The position numbers and the translations under genes are program-made. From assembly GCF_022539665.2 (NCBI RefSeq), contig NC_081336.1:9586778-9650777 (forward strand): 64,000 bases of DNA, read 5' to 3'. Positions 1 to 11,720 of the stretch are shown here, piece by piece (within the stretch, counting starts at the first letter, position 1; every line of letters starts with the position of its first letter). Under the pieces are notes generated by a model. It saw nothing but the letters and a program-made list of their open reading frames with translations. It was not told where the DNA came from and made no database searches. This stretch comes from Daphnia carinata (lineage: Eukaryota > Arthropoda > Branchiopoda > Diplostraca > Daphniidae).

Positions 1-149
1 GTCTGCAAGAACGACCAAAAGAAGACAGCAGGGCTAACTCAACAGTAGTTTTGGTTATTAGAGCTTTGCCATCTGCCTACTGAAACACAATTAAAACTGT
101 CAATTTCAATTTTATTCAATTGGCCAAATATTTAACTGATATTACCATG

Positions 150-527
150 CATGAGAAACTGACTCGGAAAAAATTCACCTCCATCCACCATCAAGATGTA
201 GCTTCCTAGAACAGATACAAAATCAGAAATCGACATGCTTTCTTTAAACTTAAAACACCATGCCGTCTACTTCACCCATTATTTTCCACCATACAAAATT
301 CACGCAGTCCATTACCTCTTCTATTATTAACAAGAACATACAGCGTACGACTGAACAATTGATTCACTTCCTCGTTTTATTTTTCTTTGTTTATCGTTGC
401 ACAAAGAAAAAAGCTAAAGAATTGATCCGGAATGATCAATTTTTCCATCAAATCGCGAGGAAGACGTGCATTGCAACAGAAACCGCCAAGAGAAAGCAAG
501 AGACTGCATTACCTTTCAACAATGAGT
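150..527. repeat. Left arm of a dispersed repeat (copy 1)
   Basis: This stretch aligns by eye with about 8440-8835: both hold the same run of short blocks around an ATACCG/ATGCCG motif, a CAAGAACATA/CAAGAATATA block and a CATTGCCTTT-like block. The right arm of the same copy resumes at 2199, so the sequence between is an insertion. Open frames here are long only by chance; I see no protein family in them. Confidence 0.55.
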
Positions 528-1048
528 CATTCAAACAGTGTTTCCACTTTCCGCAAAGTGGTATCCCTAGAACGTTGCCAGACTGCGGACATAAATCCCT
601 ATTTAAAAAAAATAAAATCCCCAGAAATCCCTGTTACTTTCTGACATGGCCTACTCTAATAACGGCCTGTCAGCGCGCAATACCTCCAGCGCCTAAAACT
701 GGATTGCCAGAGGGGTGCAATCCCCCAATACCCCAAACCGAGCTCCACTTTCCACTGTTTGGTAACGATTGCAGAATTGAAATGTGTGGGAAAAACAGTG
801 GAAATGCGGCGCAAGTGGCCAGCTTACGGTAGGTAAGGGAAAAAAGAAATGACTGAGGCTAGATTCGAACTCGGGTCTCCAGCTTATATATAGCTTGTTT
901 TATTGTTATATAGCTTATATATAGCTTGTTCTCTGTCTCGCCAATAAATAATATTACCAAACATTCTCTATTTGCAGCTACTTACAAAAACCACTCTTTC
1001 ATGCTTGAACTTCAGGCACGACAACTTGGCAACTACAACACACAAATC

Positions 1049-1078
1049 CCCCCCCCCCCCCCCCCAAAAAAAAAAAGA
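1049..1078. repeat. Poly-C / poly-A homopolymer block
   Basis: An uninterrupted run of C followed directly by a run of A. The reverse-strand frame over it (poly-Phe/poly-Gly) is an artefact. Such a block is prone to length errors in assembly. Confidence 0.9.
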
Positions 1079-1337
1079 AGAAAAACCAAACAATTATGAT
1101 AATGGTGTTAATACAACATAACACCCTAATGTGTGTTAGATACAAAAGGAACAACAAAAACTTACGGGTATCGAATTGGGTCACTTTGCGCCGATTATTA
1201 GCTGCCAGCATCCACGAACCGTCTTTCAGGCCATGGGGAGAACTTACGAACAACCTACTTTGCTCCGATCACCTCTTCTCAACCTTTCAGTTTGTGGTTC
1301 GATCTTCAAGGTAGTGAACAGTACTACAGATCGATTT

Positions 1338-1432
1338 TTAGCCTAGCACGGCTTTTTTGCCATTTCAAGCCTGGCAAGGCTTTTTTTGCCATTTTTAGCC
1401 TGGCAAGGCTTTTTTGGTGTGCCATTTAGCCC
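1338..1432. repeat. Short tandem repeat, about 30-bp unit
   Basis: Three imperfect copies of a unit containing TAGCCTGGCAAGGC followed by a T-run and GCCATTT. It is followed by a C/T-rich tract to about 1555. No coding content. Confidence 0.7.
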
Positions 1433-1639
1433 CTTTATAGTAGGCATGGCTCTTCTTTTTTCTCTTCTCTTTTTCTTTCTTCTTGTTTATTCTCTTCTTT
1501 TTTTCTTTCTTCTTGTTTTCTCTCTTCTTATTTTCTCTCTTTTTATTTTCTTTCTTTAAGGCGTAGAATCTTGCGTCTTGATCCGTTGTAGAAGCTTGCG
1601 TAATCCGATGAGATGAAAAATCTTGCGTATCTTCAATGA

Positions 1640-1752
1640 AGAATTGGAGGGGAAGGGAGGGAGGGAGGGAAGTTGGCGGTGTCGGGACTTGAACCCGGGG
1701 CCCTCAGAATGCGAAGCGAAGGTGGTAACCACTGTGCCAGGACCGCACATCC
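1640..1752 (-). mobile_element. tRNA-derived SINE-like element
   Basis: On the minus strand there is a RNA polymerase III A-box-like block TGGCACAGTGG, and about 40 nt further a B box GGTTCAAGTCC, followed by a CCCTCCCTCCC tail. The order and spacing match a tRNA head. The cloverleaf is degenerate, so this is better read as a tRNA-derived SINE head than a working tRNA gene. The protein frame reading across it is an artefact of the SINE. Confidence 0.6.
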
Positions 1753-2198
1753 CAAACAAATTTATTTTTCATCGACCTTCGTTCTAATACCGGAGCTATA
1801 TAATATGTGACTAATAGTGGTTCCGCGCTGTGGTATGGCGCTGTGGTATAGCACTGAGATCATACGTCAACTGTCCGTGTTCGGTTCTCATAGACGCGAT
1901 TGCCTCAAAAAATTTTTACTATTTTTATAAATGTAAATAAATAAAATAAAATAACCATTTTATTTATTTTAGAACAGTATTAAATCGAACACATTTTTAA
2001 AGCAATTAACCAGTGCCCGTCAAAGCCAAACAAGTTACCAGAAAAGCTATGCCAGAGAGAAATCCCCAGAAAATTAAATAGGCCCTGGATAATCCCGGAA
2101 ACCCTAGATTTCCATAACTGCACCCTAGATTCAAAAAATTTTCCTTAAATCCCCCTAAATAGGGTAATATCCCTAGAAGTGGAATGGCTGCATTCAAA

Positions 2199-2560
2199 GG
2201 TTATTGGTGGCGCGAAACGCCATTTCCGCTCACTGTGGATGAGGTGCCAGGTTGCCAGCACCTCCCCACTTCTGTGAAGTTGTGGGAAAATTAAATAAAA
2301 ATGCATAAAAATTGTGGAGATTGAGAGATTTTAAAGAATACTCGATAAGAAATTATTACTTACAATAATAAAGCCAATTTGCTTACTGCTGCTTCCATTG
2401 AAAAAAATGTGTTGGCTCAATGGCAACGCTGCCACACTCCTCCCGTCTTTGTCTAAAAAATCCCGAAGAAGCTCCGGGCCGCCATTTTCCCTACCCACAG
2501 AAAGCAGAGGATATGTTCCGAAGAAACAATTATACCAGTCGTCAAAGATCACCTGAAATC
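2199..2560. repeat. Right arm of the dispersed repeat (copy 1)
   Basis: It resumes the similarity to 8848-9190 directly after the hAT-like insertion. Shared blocks include GCGCGAAACGCCATTTCC, GGCTCAATGGCAACGCTG and CCCGTCTTTGT. The shared part ends near 2560, as its partner does near 9190. Confidence 0.6.
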
Positions 2561-3335
2561 GTTTTATACTTTACGTTTCCAACTGATGTTTGACTCTGTT
2601 AGCAATTGCAAGGGCCATTGCTTGATCGTTGATATACCAAGGTAAATTATGTAACAGGCACAAACAAACACAAGATGACAACAGAATTTCGATATCAATT
2701 GTCGACCTTTATTACTTTTACTATCTTTATTTATGATGTACAGATTTTACTGATACACAGAAACAATGTTAAAAATTTAAGTGGTTTTCATCTACATGTC
2801 ATTAGTTGATTGCTCATTACGTTGATTGTACGTGGCACATTCATATCACGAATTTGCAACTTGGATACTACGACTACCGAAGAGAACGAGTCTCACTAGT
2901 TACGCATCTTAAGTATTTTGATACTGAACTGGCTCACACATGCAAGACTAAAGGTACATTAAGCAGCACATGATTGAACGAGCAAAAATCCAATGAATAT
3001 CATTGAATCATATTAAATATTAGGTACTTTACAAGCAGTAGAAATACTTTCCCATGATGACGCTACTGCGGCAACGAATTCTGACACTGCACCCGGTTGG
3101 CACAGCAGTCACATATCCGAAGCCTTTCATTCTCAAAAAAGCCTCAAAATGGATAAGGCGCGTGACAAGAATGTTGGCAAACACACACAAATCTTTTGAA
3201 TATCGAGAATTGCTCGGTGTCAATCTAAACACAAACTATTGACGAAGGTCTAGAGTAGTTTGTTCCGTCAGCTTTTACCTAAGAAATACTAAGGCCTTGT
3301 ATATGAGCTTCAACGATGTATGTCGTGTTGTTGCT
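2561..3335. other. Intergenic / 3' flank of the aquaporin gene
   Basis: AT-rich sequence with only short random frames. The part next to 3336 presumably holds the 3' UTR of the minus-strand aquaporin gene. I see no conserved element. Confidence 0.5.
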
Positions 3336-4749
3336 TCACATTGGCGTGACTATGCTGCATCCAATGTATTCTTCGTGGCTTTGCCTCCTCGTCACTTTGA
3401 TGACGTTTGATTTGTTATCGGATACGTTGGTCATTGCGTATTCGTAGTCCACCATCGGCAGTTGCGAATCCGTTCCATCTGTTCCGACCGCTGGTCGTTC
3501 CAATCGCAAGAAAACGGAATGAAAAATGCCGACGCCGAGAAGGGCTCCCACATGTGGCCCGACCAGGAAAATCCAAAACCAATTGTAGCCGCGGAAGCTT
3601 TAACCAATGATTTTCTTAATTAGGAAAATTATCCTAAATAATAATAGTTAAAAGTTACCTAAATACGCGAGATCCCCATCCTCCGAAATACGTGACTAAA
3701 CGAGGAGCCAAATCACGAGCCTGTTTTCGAAATAAAAGAAATGAAACGATTCAATGAATGTCATTAATTGGTAATCACAGGCTTTATTGCTACAGTACCG
3801 GGTTAAGAGCGTAGCCTCCGTTAGATCCGTAGGCGACGCCGATGGCCAACAAGGTGAAACCGATGTAGAGCGGCTGCAAGAAATTGGGCACTTTGGAATA
3901 TTTGGAGTTGGTCACGACGCAAATGATCAGCATGAAGATCATGGTCGATAAAATCTATCGCAAAAATAGAAGTGAATGATTTATTATGACCGTATCGATT
4001 TTCTATTCCTACTGCATCCGAATAAGAAATACCTCTTCCATTAGGCCGGTAACAACAGATGAATAAGGGGTGGGATAATTAGCGAAAATGGCTGCCGAAC
4101 CCGGTTCCGGTTCGGATGAATTGGAATTGATTCGAAACTCGCCGTTGGTTTTCCTAATAGCTATGGCTTCTGTAAATGTAAGGAAATATGCAACGTTCGT
4201 GAGTTGTTATATAATGAATTTTTATTTGCCATTTGTGTAATTACCGTAGTAGATGCCTAGAACGGTGCCGGAAGCGACCAGAGCTCCAGAGTACTGCGCT
4301 AACCAATAGGCAGGAAGCCTCTTCCAGGGGAAATCTTTGGCCACGGCCAGGGCCATCGTCACGGCCGGATTCAAGTGACCACCTGTAATCAAAAACAAAC
4401 AATTGAATCCTGTTCATTTAACTTTAATCTTATTACATTAACACAAATACCTGACGCTTTGGCCGACACTAGGATTCCTAACGAGCAACCTAAAGCCCAT
4501 CCCCAGTTGATGGTAAAGTAATCGCCTTTCTTGCCATTCGTCAATTGCGATTGAGCTACGCTGCCACTTCCAATAGTCTTTAAAAAACAAATGAATGTTT
4601 AATTGAGTTGTCTTCGATAGGCTAATATTAATCTCAATACTCACGACGAGGATAAAAGTGCCAATGAACTCTGCCAAAACGGCTCGAATCAGACTGGGGA
4701 AATTGCAATTAGTAGTAGACGAGTTTTCATCTCGTTTATCGTTCGCCAT
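3336..4749 (-). CDS. Aquaglyceroporin (MIP family channel)
   Basis: Seven coding exons on the minus strand (4645-4749, 4451-4577, 4245-4382, 4033-4169, 3799-3954, 3659-3720, 3336-3597) join in frame to 328 residues, normal for the family. The first NPA box is GGHLNPAVTMA. The second is split by an intron: YALNP then ARDLAPR. The Asp after NPAR (NPARD) is typical of glycerol-conducting members, so transport of glycerol or other small solutes as well as water is inferred. The N-terminus reads LAEFIGTFILV, the usual first membrane helix. The C-terminal cytosolic tail is hydrophilic. The start is the ATG at 4749, preceded by AAA. An upstream minus-strand frame (ATG at 5219) has a hydrophobic N-terminus and a good GTAAGT donor near 4988, so an alternative 5' exon is possible. 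Confidence 0.93.
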
Positions 4750-7700
4750 TTTCCGACTGTACTCAAATTTGGTAAGCGTTAATTTTCTTCTTCTTTATCT
4801 ACATAATGCAATCAAGAAAAAGAAACGTTACATTTAAATGGATATCAGTTACAGAGTAAATGCATATTGGAAGCCAATTGTCAGTTAAATGACAACGAAT
4901 AAAACAAAAGGATGGCAATAATAACAATAGGTACATATAGAACAACGACCAGGCCGGCCATTATACAGAGGTGTTTTTCCAACTTACATTGAGCTATGAG
5001 CAACAGCAAAACCAGAGCGAGCCAGACGCGATTGTAGGACTGAATGTCAGGAGGTTTCCCGGGAATCTGGACGAAAGCAGTCAGCCCTCTCCTTATTAAT
5101 AAGGCAGACGAACGTGAATGGCCTTGGCAATGTTTTTGGTCAACATCTGTTACCCAATCGAAAATCAATAACACGCCAATGAAAAACAAAAACAAAAACA
5201 AAATTAAATAGCTGGGCATTCATCAAGGGCTTTAATGAACGTGTCGATTCCACATCAACGTGACTTCACATGCACGACGACTACTAATCAAGTGTTGTCG
5301 TCGAGAGAAGGTTCCCGTCGATGACCCAATCGCCCCCCACGAGTCCTGTGATAAAGCGACCGTTTCCTACTTTCACCCATTCTCAATTAATGAGAGAAAC
5401 TGCGGATTTTGTTGCTGTAGGCTGCGATGAAGCTCGGGACGAATAATAATATCAACTTAACAGGAATCGCCTTTGCTTCCCTCGCGTATGGACGGGCGTG
5501 TTGTTGTTGATTCTGCAGCTAAGGTTTTTTTGTATGGTTTGGAAAGAATGCACAATATATTCCTAACGCGTACGTTCGACGTTCATCCATTTTCACTTGA
5601 TTTCATCGATTTGCTTGATTAGAGATCGACTACTCAAAATACAAGTGTATCAATGGAACGCCAATCTGACACCCAGCGTTCCTCTTTGGCTTCACGGCGT
5701 CAACACAGACCTGAAAGTCAGCAATCAACAGACACAGGATCTAACCATCAAACAAATTGTTGGTACGTCTTAATCGTAATGGAACGTATCCAATCATATT
5801 CCTAGAACTAAAAAAACGATATTCAAATCAGCATCAGACAAAAAGATCGCATTCAACGTGGTCTGTGTTGGCATGACAACAAACTTGGACGAATCATCAA
5901 CAAGATGACGTACGTAGAGAAGTAACAGGTCCAAAAGGTTGTTTATTAAGTTGGTTAGGAACGCAAAAGGGACAATCCGTTCATGCCATTTTTTCTTCTC
6001 ATTTTGAAAACGAGTTTGTAAAGCAGCCAAATGCACGGCCACGGGCCATTAAGAAAAACTGAAGGGCATTCATCCCGTGTGCGTAGAGGACAGAAGGTCG
6101 TAGGGTACGCCAATGATGCAAACGCATACCCGTATGTATCGTCTTTCAAAAGGAATTCCGACTTTGATTGAAATTTCAAGTGTGTTCCGTTAACACGAAC
6201 GATAGAGATCATGGGAGAAAAAGAAAAGGTTAAAAGAATTCGATTAATAATTGTCGCTGAAGCTGATGATAATTAAATTTGATGTCTACCGGATAAACAA
6301 ATGAGGGAAGAGAATCTATTCAAAAATATTATTCCCGGACATGTTCTATATGTTAAGTGTGTTGGCGAATTACTTCAGATGACATAAACATAGTCCCGTA
6401 ATTTGTCGCCCGAACGAACGAAACGAGGAAGGCCACGACCTTTTTTGGTGCGTTGTGCATTTCTATCCAACTAGTAGAAATTACAATTTCGAACGCGTTC
6501 AGTCAGGTTCGCTTTACTGCCGATCATTAGAGCCAACATGAATCAGGGCTCTACGTTCCACAGAATCGTTAATATTCGAAGCCCAAAACCGATAAAACGT
6601 GTTTCGCATTTGTAACTTTGCAATTAACACTTCCACGCGCATTCCCATTTCTCATCACGTTAGACTACCTGAGTGAAATCAAGGACGTTGATAGCAATTT
6701 AGATCATTAGGGCGGCTAACCACTGGAAGTCAATTCAATAAAGTATAACGAATTAAAAATTAAATCTGTTAGAAAAAACAATATTCAATGGCCGAAACAA
6801 AGAGGTAATAAGCAGGCCCACACCCTTGGCATAGAAAAAAACATTCATCGACGATAACCCATTGGACAAGTAATTATACAGGGATCGGCCCCGATGGGAC
6901 GTAATCGGTTCCTTGCCCCGCCCCGAAAGCCCCAGCGAAATGGCGGAGAAATGAATACAATCGAATGTTGTAATCGGGGTGCGCACCCCAACTGAAACCC
7001 AAAGGGATTCGGGGCGAAAATTCATTACCTGAATTTTAAACATTAAGAGGCTGAATTCCAACTTCTAAATAAAAGCCAAAAGTCAAGGCTGTGTTCATTC
7101 AAGGTGGATATTGTTCTGATCGATTGCTGCAAACTAAATTGCACATACATAAAGTCTACTCGCAGCGAATATTAATAAATCCTTGCGGTATTTTGATAAA
7201 TGACGCCTTGTACGGAACAACTTCAATTGAATTCAAATAATTCAAAAACATTCGGATAGCGGACGAATTGATTGAATGCCCAATGCAATTGGCTATACTT
7301 GGAATGGCGTTGAATGAGAGATCAGCACTGCCCATTAAAAATTTAAACTCAATCGACTGACTGTCACACAAACATCGATATTAGCGATTCTGGAGACATA
7401 CCAAGACCCGCATGGTCTTCCCTGGTTTTAGGAAAACGTAAAATTTTTTCTAGAAACTTCCACTTTGTAGTTGATAGGTTTTATACACCAACCCAGCCAA
7501 AAAATGTTGGCCAAAAGTTAACTAATTAGTATGAATACGTTTTTGAAATTTTGGTAAAGTAATTCGATGTATGGTAACCAAAGCGATCGATAAAGGCTTA
7601 ATTGAAAACGTTAGTCCATTCAAAAATACCACTCTATAGTTAGGGAAAAGAAAATTCAATGTGCCAAATTATAGGTACTCCGAGAACCTATTGTTACTAG

Positions 7701-8439
7701 TTGACATTATAACACCCATGGGTGTTATCTAGAGTAGATGTATAGTTACATTTACTTCAGACAACCATTCATTCAACGGCTACTCAACCAACTACTTCAC
7801 CAAGGTGTGAAACAAGTAAGATCACTTAAGGAAACCAGTTACTGAAAATTGATTTTATCTCATTATTTCCAGGTCAAACATGAATTGTTACAAGAAGTAA
7901 AACTGAGGCTAACCGGAAAAAAAGTTTTGGTGCATTAGTAACCCCTCATTCAATTCACACAAGAGCAGGTAATCACAAGGTATAACAAAGCCAAATGGAT
8001 GCACACCTTGTGTTTTTCTAACCGTCAATGTGGTGTAAAATTGAACTGGCCATTGATTAGATACCAAAGAGCAGAATACCACCTGAATGGGCCATTGCCC
8101 AACACCTTAATAGCTTAATTTCTACATTCCATAAACTATACCCCCAAAACGAACACCACGAAGAGGATTATAAAATACAATAATACAGCTATGGAAAATC
8201 ACAGGGGAAAGATATGGACTTACCCAGGCGTCTAATTGAAAGTTATCACCTCCATTTTCCCTGAAAGGTTTAGAAACACTGATAGGCAAAAAAATGGGAT
8301 GCACACATTGTTGTGTTTTGTTTGTTTTTCCAGTCCAGCTGCCTAGAAAAAAAAATTAAGATAAACCAATCCACACCTTTTCAACATGCAAAACATATGG
8401 CCAGTCTTACGAAGAAAGTCATGGTCTCCATGTTTAACG
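4750..8439. other. Long intergenic region upstream of the aquaporin gene
   Basis: No recognisable protein family. A 52-codon plus-strand frame starts at the ATG near 5653 and could splice at GTACGTC after TGTTG; I cannot support it further. A GC-richer patch at 6885-7010 with GGGGTGCGCACCCC stands out from the AT-rich surroundings but has no clear ends. The part next to 4750 should contain the aquaporin promoter. Confidence 0.4.
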
Positions 8440-9190
8440 AAATCAAAACTTGTAGGTTGCTCCTTCAGCACCATATGGATATACAGTTTCCTAGGAAAGA
8501 AACTAAATTTGAGTTAAACATTACTTCCGTTTAGTCTAAAACCATACCGCATACTTCATTCATAGGTTCCTTGACCCAAAGTTCACCCAGTATCCATCGC
8601 CTCTCTGATTCTCAACAAGAATATACCGTGACGACTGACCTATGAACAAATGATCCATCTCCTTGTTTTACTTTTGTCAATTGGCAGAGTTACTATGCAA
8701 AGAACAGGAGAGCTAAGCAAATGATACGAAAATATAAACTTTTCCAACACATCGTGGAAATAACGATAAAGAGACTAGAGTAGTCATGTTATAGCAGCAG
8801 ACCACATTGCCTTTAAACCATTGTGTCGTTCAAGGTTAAGGTAAGCGCGAAATGCCATTTCCACTCTTGGTGGAAGCGATGCCAGCCTTAATAAACCTGC
8901 GAAGTAAATCAAAGAAAAGAATATAAAAGAGATTTTTTAAATGTAGACAGCTGAAAAAAATCCTCTAAAACACAATTTTATGTACAACAAATTTTGATAT
9001 TTTTATACTACAATAATTTGTGGTACAAAAAAATGTGATGGCTCAATGGCAACGCTGTCACACTTCCCCCGTCTTTGTTCCAAAATCTGGCCATAGCCCG
9101 GCGGCCATTTAAAGATCCATTCTTCGCGCGCGTTTTGGAAGGAATGGATGTGTTCCGATGAAAGTAACCAACACATGGTTAGAGGTAATC
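8440..9190. repeat. Dispersed repeat, copy 2 (empty-site version)
   Basis: It is similar to 150-527 plus 2199-2560 but runs through the junction without the 1.66 kb insertion: GTCGTTCAAGGTTAAGG near 8828-8845 stands where copy 1 has the element. Both copies include a GGCTCAATGGCAACGCTG block followed by CCCGTCTTTGT. It gives internal evidence for the insertion borders. Confidence 0.6.
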
Positions 9191-9565
9191 TCAATTCCGT
9201 TTTAACATGTTAAAAAATATGGATGACAGAAATCCTAAAAAACTCTTTAAACTTATATTCCGAAATCTAAAGGACAGTGGTACTTCTGTTTCTGCAACAA
9301 CTTGATAGTCTCTTACCATTTTTCTGTGATTTTGTACAGAACAGACCAAGCGAGTGGCGGTTGCTATTCCATGTTTGTAACGATTACGCTGAAAAGTTCA
9401 TTGAATTATACATCGCTACATCAAAACATGTATTTTGGTACGTAGTTAAAGACAACAATTGTTTATTTTGTATTGATGGAATTATTCAACATTTGGAAGT
9501 GAATTAGACAAATTGAAGTTTCCTCCAAACAAAGTACAGTCATGTTTTCCAATAAAGCTTTAAAT
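9191..9565. other. 3' flank of the GABA transaminase gene
   Basis: AT-rich, with short random frames only. It probably contains the 3' UTR of the minus-strand gene that ends at 9566. Confidence 0.4.
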
Positions 9566-11720
9566 TTAATTGGCCATATTTTTCAGGGCCTTTTCCAGCT
9601 TGTCGAGAAAAATGGATGCATGATGAGGTTGAAATACCAGCGACGGACGCAAACGAACAGCAACAGGACCAGCTCCACCAGACTGAATACCTAAAACAGT
9701 AATAAATACTTGGTAAGTCAAACAGTTTATAGCAAGATGATAAGAATAAGAATCAATTCTCACCTTCGACCTTCAACTGTTCGACCAATTGATCGCGCTG
9801 TGCCATGGAAACGCAATCAAAAGCGCAGAAAGTTCCACGACCTCTTACGTTCTTCACGACACTGGGATACCGTTTTCCGAAATCCTTGAGCCCATTCAGC
9901 AACACATCACCTATTTTTTTTGTTGAAACAGATAGGTTTAAATATTGCCGTATCATCTAACAGAAAACAAAGAAGGAAAAGGAGCAAACCAGTAACTCTG
10001 ACGTTCTCAATCAGTTTGTCACGTTTAATGATTTCAACAACTTTTTCCAACAGGATGACTTTCGCTGGCTCTCCCATCCACGTGTTGAAAATCCTATATC
10101 CTTCACGAGGTCTGCAATTTATTAAAATCGTAACGTAAAATGAATAACCCACCATATTTTCTAGGAAAATCAAAATTCAGTAAAGAGCAAAATGAAACCG
10201 ACCTGAATTCGGGAAGAGAAAAGTATCCACCGATGAGCATCTTCTTTGAATACGTCACAATATCGGCTGGGTGATCCAAATTGAAATGGTCATGGCACCA
10301 GAATTCACCCGTTGTACCTCCGCCAGTTTGCACTTCATCTATGAGTAACGCTGCTCCGTTCTGTGGAGCGAGAGAACCAAGGTAAACAATTATTTTTCAC
10401 TTATCCAACGCAAATTAAAACAATTACATATACCTTTTGGCAATTCGTTGGAGCTCTTGGAAGAATGCTGGTGAAGCGTGGTGATCTCCGCCTTCAGACT
10501 GGATCGGCTCGATGACAACTCCTGCTACTGTTTTACCGCGTTTGTTGTACCGATCAAAAAGTTCTTCAACTTCCGTCAAACAGCGACGATCTTCTTCCTC
10601 ATTTTCACGCACAAACTCTTCCAACGGATACTGCAATTACAAGAAATATGAGTACACCAGGTAATACTTTAAGACGAATTTAAATTTTAAAACAAACCTT
10701 GTAGCGAGGAAATGTTCCAATTGGCCAGTCCTTTGTAGGGATGTCCAGTTTATGGACTGGCTTGGTATGAGTCGTAATTAACGTCCCAAACGTTCTTCCA
10801 TGGAAAGCGCCTTTTGTAATAGAGCAAAGGATTTAATTTAATATTGATTCAACGTTGTAACGTGTTTCTAAATACCTTTGAAAGACATAAGGGTCAGGTC
10901 AGAAACACCAGGCAATTGGTTCATTATGCAACTCGTCTCTTCCTCGGGGGTGTATGACTTATCTCCCCTCTGTTTACGGCGATACCAAACGAAAATTGCT
11001 TTGTACGCATTTTCGTTTGAGCACGAACCACACGCCATCGTCGTTACCTTTATACATTTTTAAAATTATTATTTGCAATAGGTCGGAACTACTACGGAGT
11101 TACAACTAACCTCTGTATGGCCTTTGGGAGCAATACGTAACAGAGAATTCTGGACTCGCTGAGGATAATTTTCACCAGGAAATACACCGAGGGCAGGTCG
11201 GTTGATGAATCTTTGAAAAATATAAATAAAACTTTACCGCCACAGGTAAATAATCAATTCAATTACGTTCTGATGTTTTCTTTATCTTGCAGGACATCTA
11301 ATAATTCAGGGTGGTTGTAACCCAATGGAATAGAAGAGATTTGAGTGTAAACATCAAGCAGAATATTGCCATCGACATCGTATAAATAGTTTCCTATGCT
11401 CTTCGAATAATCGGCGAACAACTGCACTGCGTCCGAGATCTGTAAAGATAAATTTGGTAATTGATTTGGCAATTTCAGTCTTACGACGTTAACACAGAGT
11501 ATGGCAAATATTATAAAGGAAAATGGCAACTGACTTGAATTTTTTTCATTTCTGACAGCATGGCCAGGGATCTAGGACCTGGAATTGCAGTTGTAACGAG
11601 AGGCCCTGTCGGTTCTCCAGATACAAAAGATGACAAATATTTGACATTGTTTGCCAAAAGACTCGGATTATGGGCAGAGCATTTAACCGAGTTAAAAGAA
11701 TTTAAAATTTTCCGCCACAT
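9566..11720 (-). CDS. ABAT: 4-aminobutyrate aminotransferase, mitochondrial (GABA transaminase)
   Basis: A PLP enzyme that converts GABA and 2-oxoglutarate to succinic semialdehyde and glutamate in the matrix. Ten exons: 11535-11720, 11267-11439, 11111-11210, 10876-11047, 10698-10810, 10434-10630, 10203-10360, 9990-10111, 9764-9910, 9566-9690, about 497 residues. Motifs in order: EPTGPLV near the mature N-terminus, [10 protein letters not shown] (the two Cys that hold the 2Fe-2S cluster in the mammalian enzyme), [40 protein letters not shown] (PLP lysine), [18 protein letters not shown]. The start is the first true ATG at 11720; the N-terminus is Ser/Asn/Lys-rich and suits a mitochondrial targeting peptide. 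Odd: exon 6 ends AAAAG before GTATAT, and the summed exons are one nt short of a multiple of three. One more A in the run at 10435-10438 would restore the frame and give IAKKNGAALL. Confidence 0.93.

Larger units (their letters stand above)
528..2198. mobile_element. hAT-like non-autonomous DNA transposon with 8-bp target duplication
   Basis: The element body is 536-2190 (1,655 bp). It is flanked by a perfect 8-bp direct repeat CATTCAAA at 528-535 and 2191-2198. The ends are imperfect inverted repeats: the left begins CAGTGTTTCCACTT and the right, read inward, CAGCCATTCCACTT. An 8-bp duplication with CAG-type ends is the hallmark of hAT elements. No transposase frame is visible, so it would be non-autonomous. 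The related sequence at 8.8 kb lacks the insertion and acts as an empty site. Inside are a tRNA-like fragment near 850, a homopolymer block, a minisatellite and a tRNA-derived SINE, so it may be composite. Confidence 0.6.

Noticed and set aside
260-832. 190-codon open frame
   Set aside because: It runs through the repeat and across the hAT-like insertion border; the composition is low-complexity and no family is recognisable.
999-1253. Minus-strand frame with poly-Phe/poly-Gly
   Set aside because: Translation of the homopolymer block at 1049-1078.
1640-1752. Functional tRNA gene
   Set aside because: A and B boxes are present, but the acceptor and anticodon stems do not pair; a SINE head fits better.
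4881-5219. Hydrophobic 112-codon minus-strand frame as a separate gene
   Set aside because: No family, and it contains a GTAAGT donor in the middle. At most an alternative leader exon of the aquaporin gene.
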